A stretch of DNA of 64,000 nt from Adiantum capillus-veneris (lineage: Eukaryota; Streptophyta; Polypodiopsida; Polypodiales; Pteridaceae): contig CM043944.1 in NCBI GenBank assembly GCA_014529385.2, positions 46,976,768-47,040,767 of the forward strand. The letters are read 5' to 3'. The position numbers and the translations under genes are program-made. Numbering within the stretch: the first letter of the stretch is position 1; each line of letters starts with the position of its first letter. Below, one piece after another: positions 13,449-25,689 of this stretch. A model generated the notes under the pieces. It was not told the DNA's origin. It was given only the letters and a program-made list of their open reading frames with translations, and did no database searches.

Positions 13449-13560
13449 GGCCAAGGGTTGGGCATATGAAAAGCTTCTCATAACCATACAACATCAATTG
13501 TATTGAGTGAGTATTCCAGGCTCCATCCACTAGTGCCAACACGATACTTGCCGATTTGCA

Positions 13561-13815
<255 letters not shown>

Positions 13816-14323
13816 TGTTACTTGCCTTTATGATTTCAGCATATTAGAAATGCTATACTAAACCCTAAAAAGTTGTCATTCTGGCTATATTTCTCCACTG
13901 TAGCCCTACACTTCTCCTACGTCGATCTCCACCGTGTGTTAGAACCCTTATAGGGTTATAATGGTTGCAAGGGCAACTAAATAACATGATAAAAAAAAAT
14001 TTGGGCCTCACTTACCCTGCCCTAAGGCACATTGTTAGCTCTGTTCTATTGTGGCGGGTTGCATCAGGGGCGGCTACTCATTTTTGGTTCCCCAGAAGGA
14101 GCATGCTCTACTCAGTGCAATCTGCGCGCTACATGCCATGAGTGGTGGTGGTCCTCCTTCTTCTATTTAAAGAGGTGAGGGCGCATTCAACCCCTCACTT
14201 AGCCTGGTGTGTGTTTTACTTGCATAAAGTGATAGGACTGTGTGTTTGTTTATTCTCTGTTGCACCGAACATGGAGCTTGCTACTCAACCAACATAGGTT
14301 GGCCACTAAGCTTGATATTGAGG

Positions 14324-14342
14324 TTTTTTTTTTTTTTTTTTT
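14324..14342. repeat. Poly(T) run
   Basis: Nineteen consecutive T residues. On the minus strand this would be an A tail, but I see no coding retroposon next to it. Confidence 0.8.
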
Positions 14343-14479
14343 GGTCTTTAACTGGCCAGGGTAATCACAGTCACTTAAAGCCTAGTAAGGCCCAATGAAT
14401 GGGCTGGCTATACCTGACAATACATTGGATGGTTTAATACACATGTGGCAAACTAATGGTCTCAATACTGGGTTTTGAT

Positions 14480-15012
14480 TTTGATTAACCCTGCGTAATA
14501 CAGCTCGTTGATTTTTGCCTTCTCTATGTTTTACTGTTCATTTGGTATTGGGGTATGTTGCTCATAATTATTGCCGCTTTGCTTGGCAATGTAGGGCCAT
14601 GTTGTTGATGGCATGACGAACTGTTGATGCATTAAAATTTGTGGAATGGGGGGATTACCCTGCGTATTTACTGGGGTTTTTTGACTAATAGATGGTGTAG
14701 ATCGTGCAATATTACAAGTCAAATTAAGTAATGGGGTTTGGCCCTAACGCGTATTGATTTTGGGTTTGATTATGATGGTTGGGGGGGGGGTTGTGAATAC
14801 CCCAGCTGCTTATTGCCGAAACCGTTCAAATGAACCTTTTGGGAGGGGGGTATACCCCGGGTGTTTTCTGGTTTTAGACTTTTTACTGGTTACAGAGCGC
14901 GCATAATACTGGCTTATGATAAATTGGGGGTTTGGCCCGGCTGCAAACGGATGTTGGATTGTTTATAGTAGTTCGGTTTTGGGGTATGGCCCGACTGCAT
15001 ACTGATACAGGA
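14480..15012. repeat. G-rich degenerate repeat cluster
   Basis: Short related blocks recur irregularly. Each has a G run plus a 'GGTwTGGCCC..CTGC.TA.TG' like core (about 14487, 14654, 14738, 14803, 14934 and 14990). A G10 run lies at 14781-14790 and a second G-rich tract near 14840. It is non-coding. Confidence 0.4.
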
Positions 15013-15889
15013 CTTATCATTACTAATTTTCTTGATAAGGTATTACAATACTTTTGCATTCACAAGGTCAGGTATAATTGGAAAATAAAACCATAGAGGA
15101 ATTTATTCCTTTGACGTCATGGGTTGACATACGGTCTGGCTTAATACTGCAAGGGCTCCTTGCCACTTGGTTTGCTAAGGAATGTATAATTAAGGTAAGT
15201 GATATACAAATGGGGAAAGATTTGGATTCCATGAACCCTGATGGGCATAAATTGTATCTGACCTAAATAAACATGTACGAGCTTGATATTTTTTGAACTA
15301 TAAATGAAAATTTTTAAGGCTTCTTTTATAGCTTCATGTGGTGGAGCTTCATTAATCTGGAAAGGTAACTCAAAAAAACTGATAAAGATGTTGATAGGGG
15401 GATAAGACACTTGGATTAGAAGGGGTTATGGCCTTCTAATCGAAATAATATTTTTGCTAAAAACTTTGGGGTTTGAAAAAAAACATTTTTTTGGAACACA
15501 TAAATACTTTGGACTAAGCTTATAAGTTTTAAAAAAGTTGTAAGATGGACATGGATAACAACTGGTATAGTCCATTGATACCTGTAAAACACATCCAAGG
15601 CTAACATATTTGTTGTCATGTTTGGATGGATGCACGTAAGGACTCTATCTTATCTTGGAAAGTTTTTTTTGGCTTATAGCGGTTGTCCACACTTGATTAC
15701 ACATACACCTACTGCATGGGAAGTACTTCTGATATCTGTATATTGGAATGAGGCTTCATTCTTATAAACATTGTACAAAGATAATTCTAAGACTAAGTTG
15801 TTTCTGTACTTATCATTTTCCTTTCTCTGGAGCCAACTGTCTTTTGAATGTAAAAGTTCAATTATGTTGTATTATTTATGTTAAAACAG

Positions 15890-15891
<2 letters not shown>

Positions 15892-15964
<73 letters not shown>

Positions 15965-15983
15965 TATATATGTGTGTATTTTT

Positions 15984-16018
<35 letters not shown>

Positions 16019-16019
16019 G
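15892..16019. repeat. Compound (CA)n(TA)n(CA)n(TA)n(GA)n microsatellite
   Basis: CA from 15892 to about 15933, TA to 15949, CA to 15963, a palindromic ATATATATGTGTGT segment, TA (about 15984-16002) and GA (16003-16019). Confidence 0.95.
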
Positions 16020-16187
16020 AGAGAGAAACCCTGGGATCTGCCTCATCTACTCGGTCAAGGGTCCATTGGGTGAACTCCATGCTCAGAGTCCATCAAATTG
16101 CTACCAGACAATAAGTGGAGCAGCCATGTGGAGATCTTGGATCTGCATACTTCGACCTCCCCAGAGCCTCCCAAAGAACTGCTGGTG

Positions 16188-16465
16188 GAGACTTGAGAGA
16201 GAGATCTCTTCCCAATGCAGCTTTAAGTTATTGGCACCCTAATGCTCACCAAAGGAGGAGACTACCCAAATTAAATGTTTCAAACATTGTTCAATAAGTT
16301 ATGTAACATGTCCAAGAAAGCCTCTTAGTTTTCATAAGATGCCTTGCTTTAATGATGAACCTAGTTACTCATGTGAGAGATAACATTTTGTATTGTCCAA
16401 TAGAAAAAAATTGCATAAAAGGAAAATTCTCATTTTTCATTAGCAAAAAGGGCACCCGACACTTC
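16188..16465. repeat. Duplicated segment, copy 1 (short GA tract)
   Basis: It shares 'gagacttgagagag...ctcttcccaatg.agcttta' and the block 'gccttgctttaatgatgaac...cattagcaaaaaggg' with 17440-17745. Here the GA tract is only about five repeats (16194-16203). Confidence 0.8.
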
Positions 16466-16633
16466 TATAGCCCTAGACTACGTCCATACCCACAATTACC
16501 AACAAGGCACGTGTTTCTTTCAACCATCAATTGATAATCTTTATATCATCATTTAAATTTTACCCTCTAGGCAAACCTCGTGCTTGTTTTTTTTAGAAGA
16601 AAGCAAGACAGACCCCCATGATTTTCAAGTTTT

Positions 16634-16894
16634 TTGTATCTGCTTAGATTTTTGCTTGCTTCAAGAATTTTGCAACTCGGCCATATTCACTTTGATTTGT
16701 TTGATGGGTTTTGCCATATGTGGTGGGAAGAATTATTGGAGAGCAGCATAGGAGAGGTCTTTGAGCCCCTTATTGTTGCAAGTGCTCTTGGTGTTTTGCG
16801 TGTCAACCCAAAACACCAAGATGGTGCTGCACTATTGATCTTTACCGACGATTTAGATCTCGTCGTGGACTCTTGCACATTAACAGTCCCATAG
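16634..16894 (+). CDS. Unrecognised 86-codon open frame
   Basis: Open frame starting at a TTG/ATG-poor position, with hydrophobic N-terminal third and mixed composition. I recognise no domain. It may be part of a degraded gene or be chance. Confidence 0.15.
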   Translation: MYLLRFLLASRILQLGHIHFDLFDGFCHMWWEELLESSIGEVFEPLIVASALGVLRVNPKHQDGAALLIFTDDLDLVVDSCTLTVP

Positions 16895-17439
16895 AACCTC
16901 TTCCCAGTGATTTTGGCAGTGATTAAAGGTATCGTAACTTCTCACTCCATCTGAATCTCTCCACTCTCCACTTGCATGCATCACTCTTCGCTTGCATACA
17001 GTTTTGGCTTGCTTGCCAACCGCATGCAAATTTGAGGATTGATAACCTCAAGCCTTTAGCACTTATGCAAAACTAGTTCCTTCCAATGTCTTTGGGTCAA
17101 CTCATTTGGAACAGCGAGTGTTGCTACTACCATCCCGCTCTTTCAATTATAGAGAAAAATCCCAAAGCTCATGAACCTCAAGTCAAATTGATTTTTTGAA
17201 TTGCCTGAGTTTGTGGGTGCCCTCTTTCCCACCCTCAAACTCGAAAGCTGCAAGCTCACAACGATTGACATTTGGAACTACTCCATGAATTGATAGCATG
17301 TCCATCCTTTGCAATCCAGGAAATAGGCATCCCAGTAGAATTAATAGATTGCATTAGCGAGGACAATTGCAATTGCTACTCGGTCCTTCTGCAAGCCTTG
17401 AAGATGGAGGGATCATTATCCGTCACCAAAATCAAAATG

Positions 17440-17441
17440 AG

Positions 17442-17526
<85 letters not shown>

Positions 17527-17745
17527 CTCTTCCCAATGTAGCTTTACTATTGTATGCACCCCTATACAATAACAATGTTTGAGGCATTTAATTCAGGCAG
17601 TCTCCTTCTTTGGTGAGCAACACTCTCCCTCTCTTAACACGCCTTGCTTTAATGATGAACCCAGTTACTCATGTGAGAGACAACATTTTGCATTAAAAAA
17701 AAAAACCTCTCCTTTTTCATTAGCAAAAAGGGAGGCATCACTAAG
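17440..17745. repeat. Duplicated segment, copy 2 (long GA tract)
   Basis: Partner of 16188-16465. The same sequences flank the tract, but GA is expanded to 79 nt (17446-17524). Confidence 0.8.
17446..17524. repeat. (GA)39 microsatellite
   Basis: Uninterrupted GA run inside duplicated segment copy 2. Confidence 0.95.
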
Positions 17746-18706
17746 GCCTCACCCCTTTGGAGTAGGCCAATAAATTTTGATATGATGACCACACGTATGA
17801 GAATACATCATCAGACACTAAACATGTGACCCTATGCAATTTATACTAGATATTGTAAACTTTAAAGACCTATCAAGGACAATTGTATACAATAGGGAAA
17901 GAGAGATAGCCCTAGCACATGGACCCCTCAACAGATCTCAAGTTGGCAAGGGTGCTTTGCTTGTGGGAGCTAGTCGACCAAATCTACAATCTCGAGCACA
18001 TGCAGAAAGTTTGCATGTCCATTTGTGGAGGAAATTTGCACATGTCGAACAAGGGCTAGAGGGAAATCGTGTGGTTGGAGATTGCATAGACAACAAGCTG
18101 GTTGGTAAAGGTGGGCACCCAATTCCAACGGCCAACCGATGCTCCTTCGACCACCTACAAAGTTGGCATGCATCCAGAGGTGGTGACATGTAGCCTTCAT
18201 GCCCCTATAATTGTATGATTGGCCGGCCGAATGTCTCTCATGTGCTCACTACAAGAGAATGCTTCATCCAACACTAGGCTTGTGACTTTCGTACTCACAT
18301 TAGGGGTGTCTATTCACATTAAATCAATCTTGAAGGTGTGATATTCCTCTTCAGAGAAGTGTCTTGAATAGGATACTTTTGAAAATAGTGTTAAATCTTA
18401 TACATGAAAGGCTTATTCTACATGTGAAGCTTTAAATCAAGTGCATCAAACTTGTGCATCTACACAATAGCTTGCTATATTGATGGTCTCTCTCGTGTGT
18501 GTCTGTGTGTCCTTGTCTAATATACATTAAAATACCCACAATAGAACACAAAATTGTTACTAATACTAACTGACAAAGGAGATTCAAAGGGTTTTGTATG
18601 AAGTTTTCTAAGTCTAGTGCAAAAGGGATAAATTAGAGTTTGATCCAAAAAAAATGAGCTTTATCTATAGTTGAAGATCCTTGATCTCATCTTTTGAATG
18701 GCACCA

Positions 18707-18709
<3 letters not shown>
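17746..18709. other. Stretch without recognisable gene
   Basis: A 119-codon open frame (17834-18193, plus) exists, but antisense frames of similar length overlap it. I see no family signature, so I do not call it a gene. Confidence 0.35.

Positions 18710-18759
<50 letters not shown>
18710..18759. repeat. (GA)25 microsatellite
   Basis: Uninterrupted GA run of 50 nt. Confidence 0.95.
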
Positions 18760-18762
<3 letters not shown>

Positions 18763-19976
18763 TCACCTGCATCCATACAACAAAAGACAGATATTGGTTT
18801 ATACTTTATGCATTTTTTAGGCCTCAACATACTCTCTACTTGTTATCAATGTCACTCAATTTGCTAAATTTCTGCTACTCTAAAAAGTAAATCTTTATGC
18901 ACTTTAATATTGTATATATCAAAGTTTGCTAAGCCAAAGGACAACCCTTCATAGAGATCCATGATATTCTTGTTGCAAGGAGGATCTTATACATTACTTG
19001 TACTCCCCTCAAATATAGTTTTAAACAATATCTTGTGAAGCACTCCAGAATTAATATGGTTAGAGACAGTCTATCCGAGAGCCCTTTTAATACCATCACC
19101 TTAGCATACTTTAGCGACTTTCTATCCTATGATGCTAGGCTTTATATAGCCTTATCAAATCAAAACATCAATCTAATTTAGCAAAAAAGGGGATCTCGCT
19201 TCATGGAGCAACGACATACCTTCCAATAGAAAGACTACAAGTGATTCTTATATGTTCTAAACACTTTTGGTTATATACCAAATCATTTCCTCATAGCTTC
19301 CTGTAAAACAAAAAATTAGTGCTCAAGGAATAGCGAATAGTTTACAGAGTAGGAGCAACATGCCCCCAAAGAAAACCATTTTCTTGTGCCTAATACAACA
19401 AGTACATCGACTACTTGTTGCTTATACCAAAATAAAAGCACCTCGATGGAGAACATCTTGGCACAATAACCTCACCTTTTGATTTTGCCCCATAAATGGC
19501 AAGTGATCCAATCCAAAAGGACACACTCAAAATTGTGTATTAGTGATCAATCAGCACACTCAAAGGCAAACATGGGGGCGACCCTTCATATCAAGCCCTT
19601 GATCCACCTTTAGCAAAATGCTAACATTTATTTAAAGCAAAAACCCTTTTAGTTTCAAAATAAACTACGGCCTAGCTTCATTTGCTAGCACACGCTCGCT
19701 CTAATCTAGCTTAAGTATGAGCATCATGTTACCAAATAGATGAAACACCATCCTTCCCTGCAAAACAAAGGTTAATCCAAAAGATCCATTGGAAGATACC
19801 ATACAATAGTAAAGGTATCTTAACAAAACCCAAGTTGCACCTACTCTAGCCTTCCTTAATGGGAAAAAACACTGATCGATTACTTGCTTTTTATTCCAAT
19901 CAAAGAAAACCTTCATATTCTAAAAGGCAACATAACCCTATAAACAACTTCATATAGTTCACCAAAATATGGTGCC
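18760..19976. other. Non-coding stretch before the copia element
   Basis: I see no recognisable coding or RNA feature. It ends at the TTTTA target duplication (19977-19981). Confidence 0.4.
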
Positions 19977-19981
19977 TTTTA

Positions 19982-20259
19982 TGTAGACACGTAGTAGTGT
20001 TAGTGTGTATACGCGCTTCACTAGGGGCACTTTTCTCCCATTGGGTTTTTCCCATGGACATCAGGTGTGAAAGGACACCTTATCTCTTAGGGTCTCATAT
20101 AAGCTTTTTAGCTCTGAGTTTGTATATACTCTATTATTCTAATACAGAGAGATAGACTACAGAGATCTCGTACGCAAGCTCTGTGTCTTCTCCTTCTCCA
20201 TCTTCTTCCTACTCTGAGTTGCTGTCTTCCTTCTGTTTCCTGTTTCATCATCTTCAACA
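19982..20259 (+). repeat. 5' LTR of copia element
   Basis: 278 bp, TG...CA ends. A TATATA-like promoter motif lies at about 20121-20129, followed by a CT-rich 3' part. Confidence 0.97.
20121..20129 (+). promoter_or_regulatory. TATA-like box in copia 5' LTR
   Basis: TGTATATAC lies about 140 bp from the LTR start and is conserved in the 3' LTR. It is the likely core promoter for the element's RNA, inferred from position. Confidence 0.5.
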
Positions 20260-20261
20260 AT

Positions 20262-20273
20262 TGGTATCAGAGC
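20262..20273 (+). other. Primer-binding site (initiator tRNA-Met)
   Basis: TGGTATCAGAGC lies two nucleotides after the 5' LTR. This is the standard plant copia primer site for minus-strand DNA synthesis. Confidence 0.95.
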
Positions 20274-20660
20274 AAGGTGATTTCCAGAGCCTCTACTTGC
20301 ATTTTCGTGTCCGCGCGCATAATTGCAGTTTTCAGGCAGTTTTCGAAAAATTTGCTTGTGGGAGCATCCTCGACGTTCCGGGAGTATTCTGAATAGGTGA
20401 CCTGGGGTTTTACCCCCCCCTTTTGAAGCCGTTCGAGCCCTCAGAATTTTGTTCTAAGCAGCGTAGCAGAAGTTACTTTTCGGAGGCGTTTAGATAAAGA
20501 GGGTGTGCTATTTGACAGATTTTCTTCAGGTAAACAGTTCTTTTGGGAAGCATCTTGTCTTAGCTTTGTGCTGAGATTTTGTGTAGAGTTTTGCTTGCAT
20601 TGGAGAGGAGATTTGTGAATCTCTTGGAGGTTCTTTTTCTCTCTTGTGTGCATCCACAGT

Positions 20661-23600
20661 ATGGCTCAATCTACGGAGAAAGAGATTTTTGGTGTGTTTA
20701 CATCCGAAGACAAATTGGATGGTACCAACTATTCTCTTTGGTCTTTTATGGCCAAAAATGTTTTGGTTGGTAAAGGATTGTGGGATTATGTATCTGGAGA
20801 TGAAGTTCGTCCAAGTAGCATTGCACCTGCCACTCCTGGTCTTGGTGCAGTTGTTGGTGTAGGACCCTCACAAGTCACTCCAGAGCAAAAGAAATGGGAT
20901 ACTAAAGATGCACAAGCTATGGCTGTGATTGCCTTAACCATAAAGAGGACAATCACACCACATATCAGATCTTACAGAACTTTTGAGGATGCTTGGAACA
21001 CTCTGCAAGCTATGTTTGGAGGAAGAAACGCTGCCAGAATAGAGTTTTTGAAGAAACAACTTAACAAAATACAGATGGACGAAGATGACGATATCGTCGA
21101 GCATCTTACAAAAATCAGGGATCTTAAAGAGCAATTGCTTAGCATTGATGAAGTGATTCCAGAGAAGGACTTGGTTTCCAAAACACTCAATTCACTACCA
21201 CCATCTTATTTGAATTTTCAGACTTCTTTGACTCTGTCTTTGCGAGCTAATCCTGAGCCTCTTCATTTTGAAGAGTTAGCGGCTTTGCTATTGCAGGAGG
21301 ATCAATCACGTAAGAACAAGTCTTTACAGGTGGATGGTATGGATCATGCTCTTGTTGTACAGAACAAAAACAAGGGTAAAGAGAGTGCTCATCACTCCAA
21401 GTCTGGTGCAGGACAGTCTTCAGAGAAGTCTAAAGGTGATTCCGACAAGTCCAAGAAGAAAGGTAAATGTCACTACTGCAAGAAACCTGGTCACTACATT
21501 AGTGAGTGTAAAAAGCGAATTGCTAAAGAAAAGAAGAAAGAGTCAAGTTTGGTTGTTTCAGCTTCTGGTGATTCTTCTACAGCTAAAGAAGAGTCTGCAA
21601 ACTTTGTGCAGGATTCTTATGCTTTCTTAGTATATTCAGATTTTTCTGCTTACAGTGTTGACGAGACACAAATGATTTGGTACTTTGATAGTGGTGCATC
21701 CAGGCATATTACTTCAAGGAAGGATTTGTTTTGTTCATTGGATGCAGCTCCAACAGGAAAGAAGGTGACATGTGCAAATAATGCTTCTTATCCAATCAAA
21801 GGCGTTGGTAAGATTTTGATTATCATTTCAGATGGTTCAGATTTATGCTTGCCAGATGTCTTATATGTTCCAGGGATCAAGAAGAATTTGTTGTATGTAT
21901 CCTCTCTTGCAAAAAATGGTCTTCGGGTCATTTTTGAGGATGACAGATGTGTTGTACGAGATCGAGAGAATGGTTATTCTCTTATCACTACAGGTACGCT
22001 GGAAAATGGACTATTTGTGCTAGATCGTTATGAAAAGCAAATTCAAGTATGTATTGTAGAAACAAAGACTCAGGCCATGCAGGATGCTGAGTTGTGGCAT
22101 GCTAGATTTGGGCATGTTGGTTATGGCAGTTTGATGACTTTACAACGTCATAATATGGTGCATGATTTGTCTTTATTGGAGATGCCACCAAGACATGTAT
22201 GTGAAGGTTGCGTTCTTGGAAAGATGCACAGATTTGCATTTTCGCAGGATGGTTCAGTTAGAGGGACACGAAAGTTGCAGCTTGTACACAGTGATGTATG
22301 TGGTCCTATGAGGACGCCATCTATAGGAAACAGCCTTTATTTTGTGACCTTCATTAATGACTTTTCCAGGTTTTGTTGGGTGTATCCACTCAAAGCAAAG
22401 TCAGATGTGTTTGCAATTTTTCAACATTATGTCGCCATGGTTGAAAATGAAACAGGTTGCAAAATACAGACTCTTCGTACCGATCAAGGAGGTGAATACA
22501 TGTCAGGTGCATTTAAGGATTTTTTGGGAAAGAAAGGCATTAAACACCAATGCACTATGCCATACACACCACAACAGAATGGTGTTGCAGAAAGGAAGAA
22601 CATGTCTTTAATGGAGACAGCTAGATGTATTCTCAAGGCTAAGAGTTTGCCTCATAAGCTATGGATGGAGGCAGTTGCTTGTGCAGCACATGTTTTGAAC
22701 AGGTGTCCTACTCGTGCCTTGAAAACCATTACTCCATATGAAGCTTGGTATGACAGAAAACCTTCAGTCAGTTATCTTCGTGTTTTTGGTTGTCTTGCTT
22801 ATGCTCACATCCCTCAGCAGTTACGTGGGAAGCTTGATGATAAGGCAATCAAATGTATATTTGTGGGGTACAGTAGTGGAAGTAAAGGTTATAGACTTTA
22901 CAATCTTGCTGCAAACAAGATTTTTGAAAGTTGTGATGTAATTTTTGCAGAAACTACTGCTCAACCTATGGTTGCTTTTGATGTACCTCATATGCAGACA
23001 CATGATGTATTTGAAGATTTGCTTCCTTCTTTTGTGGAGAATCAAGAATCACAACAGGTTGATAATCTTGATCAATCTTTTGATCAGCATGTGACACCTC
23101 ATGATGTGGAGGAAATTGTGCGTGAAGAGCAAGAAGTTCTCAGGGAAGAAAGAACCTTGCCTAAATGGGTTCAAAAAACTTTGCAGGATAGCAAGTTGGA
23201 TGCACCGTTGCCACGAAAAACACGTGCTGGTACTACTTTTGGCAGAGAGCAAGTAGATTTGGCTTGCTTTAGCACTCTTTGTGATGCAGATGAGCCTGAT
23301 TCATTTGAACAAGCTTTAGAGTGTGTTCAGTGGAAAGATGCTATGCAGTAAGAAATTGATTCTATTCATAAGAATCATACATGGGATCTAGTGGACTTGC
23401 CTACATGTAAAAATCCTATTGGTACAAAGTGGGTTTTTAAGGTAAAAAGGAAACAAGATGGTACTGTTGACAGGTACAAAGCAAGGCTTGTGGCAAAAGG
23501 CTATGCGCAACAGAAAGGCATAGATTATGATGAAACCTTTGCTCCTACTTCTCGTGCGTCCACAGTTAGATCACTAGTTGCAATTGCTGCTCATCATGGT

Positions 23601-24812
23601 TGGAAAGTGCATAAGTTGGATATCAAAACTGCTTTTTTGAATGGTGATTTGCAGGAAGAAGTTTATGTAAGTCAACCAAGTGGTTTTGTTGTAAAAGGTC
23701 AAGAGAAAAAGGTATGTAGATTGCGTAAAGCTTTGTATGGTCTCAAACAGGCTCCAAGAGCATGGTATGAGAAGATACATACTTATTTGATTGGCCAGGG
23801 ATTTCAGAATAGTCCAACAGAAAGTACTTTGTACGTCAAAAAGAGAGATAGAGTTCTCATTATGCTAACACTTTATGTGGATGATATGCTTCTTACAGGC
23901 AATACTGCAGATGAAATTGAAGCGTTTAAAGATGCTTTGAGAAAAACCTTTGAGATGTCTGATCTTGGTTTGCTACATTATTACTTGGGTATTCAGTTTG
24001 TGCAATCAGAGGATGGCATATACATGTTGCAGGGAAAATATTTGCATAAAATTTTGGACAAGTTTGGTATGCAAAATTGTAAACCAATCTCTACACCCGT
24101 AGAAACTGGATCAAAGTTGAGCATGCACGATGCTGGAGAACCTTTTGATGTACATACTTATGCAGCAGCGGTTGGTTGCTTGATATATTTGGGAGGCAAC
24201 ACTCGTCCAGACATTCAATTTGGGGTTTCACAAGCAAGCAGATTTATGCATAGCCCAGGTATGCATCATTGGCAGGCTGTGAAGCGCATACTTCGTTACC
24301 TTTCAGGTACCCCTAATCTTTCCATGTTCTTTCCAAGGGGGGATATGTATGGAAAGCACAGTTCTGTGCAGCTTCTTGGTTACAGCGATTCAGATTGGGC
24401 TGGTGATTTTGACACACGACATTCCACAAGTGGGAATTGTTTTTTCTTGGGAAATGCATGTATATCTTGGCTAATCAAGAACCAACCCACAGTGGCTACA
24501 TCAACTTGTGAAGCTGAGTACAAGGCAGCTTTCACGGCAACAGTTGATTGTGTATGGATACGCAGGTTATTGGCAGATCTTTGTGAGTGTCAACAGGCAC
24601 CCACTACCATTTTCATTGACAGTCAGAGTGTTATGGCAGTTGCAAGGAATCCAGTATTTCATGCAAGAACAAAGCAGATAGAGGTTCACTACCACTATGT
24701 CAGGGAAAGGCTACATGCAGGGGAGATCACACTAACTTACTGTCCTACACAGGATAACATTGCAGATCTATTTACGAAGGCGTTATCACGAGAAAAGTTT
24801 GAAGCTTTTTGA
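20661..24812 (+). pseudogene. gag-pol: copia gag-pol polyprotein with one in-frame stop
   Basis: The ATG at 20661 is preferred over the upstream GTG in the same frame. Gag starts with a 'LDGTNYSLW' retrotransposon-gag segment. The CCHC zinc knuckle CHYCKKPGHYISEC begins near residue 270 (21468). Protease shows DSGA at about residue 343. The integrase HHCC finger ('LWHARFGH', then CEGC) and core motifs 'HSDVCGP', 'TDQGGEY' and 'NGVAERK' follow. RT contains 'GTKWVFKVK', 'KTAFLNG' and the catalytic YVDD (23874-23885). RNase H has 'DSDWAGD' and 'CEAEY'. A TAA at 23349-23351, between integrase and RT, splits an otherwise open 4.15-kb frame. All visible catalytic motifs look conserved, so this copy is one nonsense codon from full length. 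It may still be mobilised in trans. Confidence 0.95.
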
Positions 24813-24877
24813 AAAGCTTTGGGCTTACTCTCATACACATGATGATCTGCTACCTTGTACGAATTCACACTATCACT

Positions 24878-24889
24878 ACAGGGGGGATT
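24878..24889 (+). other. Polypurine tract of copia element
   Basis: ACAGGGGGGATT lies directly before the 3' LTR start at 24890. It is the plus-strand primer site in reverse transcription. Confidence 0.85.
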
Positions 24890-25168
24890 TGTAGACATGT
24901 AGTAGTGTTAGTGTGTATACGCGCTTCACCAGGGGCACTTTTCTCCCACTGGGTTTTTCCCCTTGGACATCTGGTGTGAAAGGACACCTTATCTCTTAGG
25001 GTCTCATATAAGCTTTGTAGCTCTGAGTTTGTATATACTCTATTATTCTAATACAGAGAGATAGACTACAAAGATCTCGTACGCAAGCTCTGTGTCTTCT
25101 CCTTCTCCATCTTCTTCCTACTCTGAGTTGTTGTCTTCCTTCTGTTTCCTGTTTGATCATCTTCAACA
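24890..25168 (+). repeat. 3' LTR of copia element
   Basis: 279 bp, about 96% identical by eye to 19982-20259, followed by the TTTTA duplication. Confidence 0.97.
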
Positions 25169-25173
25169 TTTTA

Positions 25174-25660
25174 ACAGTTGTTGCAGGAAAAATAGTCAGT
25201 GCAGGGATACAACACTTGACATCAAGAACTATTCAAGATCAACCATATATGCATGCTCTCAAACAAATAAAACCAGAGGGGTATCATCAAAACTCAAGTA
25301 ACCATGTGGATGTTCTTAGAACCCTAGGGATTCATCTAAATCTTTTAAAATGTATAGTTTATCAATATGAATAGTCCTTAGTAGGTTCCTCTCCATGGGG
25401 AACCTAACATCCAATTAATGTTAATGTGCATATCCCAAATAGGGGCAACACACCCAACATCAATCCAAACCAAATGTCAATAAGATAATGCATTCAACAG
25501 ATCCTCGAACAGGGTTCACGTTACCAATTACAACCATTATGTGTGTATGCTTCACACCCCATTGTGGAGCACCTTACTCAATAAAAACTAAATAACACAA
25601 TCATTGTAGTTCCCTAAACAGGGGTGTATTGTCAAAGCAATAAGCAGTTGCTGGTTACAA
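25174..25660. other. Intergenic stretch between two copia sequences
   Basis: No coding feature recognised. It separates the plus-strand copia element from the minus-strand copia fragment. Confidence 0.4.
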
Positions 25661-25689
25661 TGAATGCGCACGTGGAAAACTATGAGGGG

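Larger units (their letters stand above)
19982..25168 (+). mobile_element. Nearly complete Ty1/copia LTR retrotransposon
   Basis: A 5,187-bp element flanked by identical TTTTA duplications (19977-19981, 25169-25173). The LTRs of 278 and 279 bp start TGTAGACA and end CTTCAACA. A primer-binding site TGGTATCAGAGC (20262-20273) complementary to initiator tRNA-Met follows the 5' LTR. A GGGGGG-containing polypurine tract precedes the 3' LTR. The interior encodes gag, protease, integrase, RT and RNase H in that order, which is the copia arrangement, in one frame broken by a single stop. The LTRs differ at about ten positions by eye, so the insertion is moderately recent. Confidence 0.97.

Noticed and set aside
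17834-18193. 119-codon plus-strand frame
   Set aside because: Antisense frames of similar length overlap, and there is no recognisable motif or supporting context.
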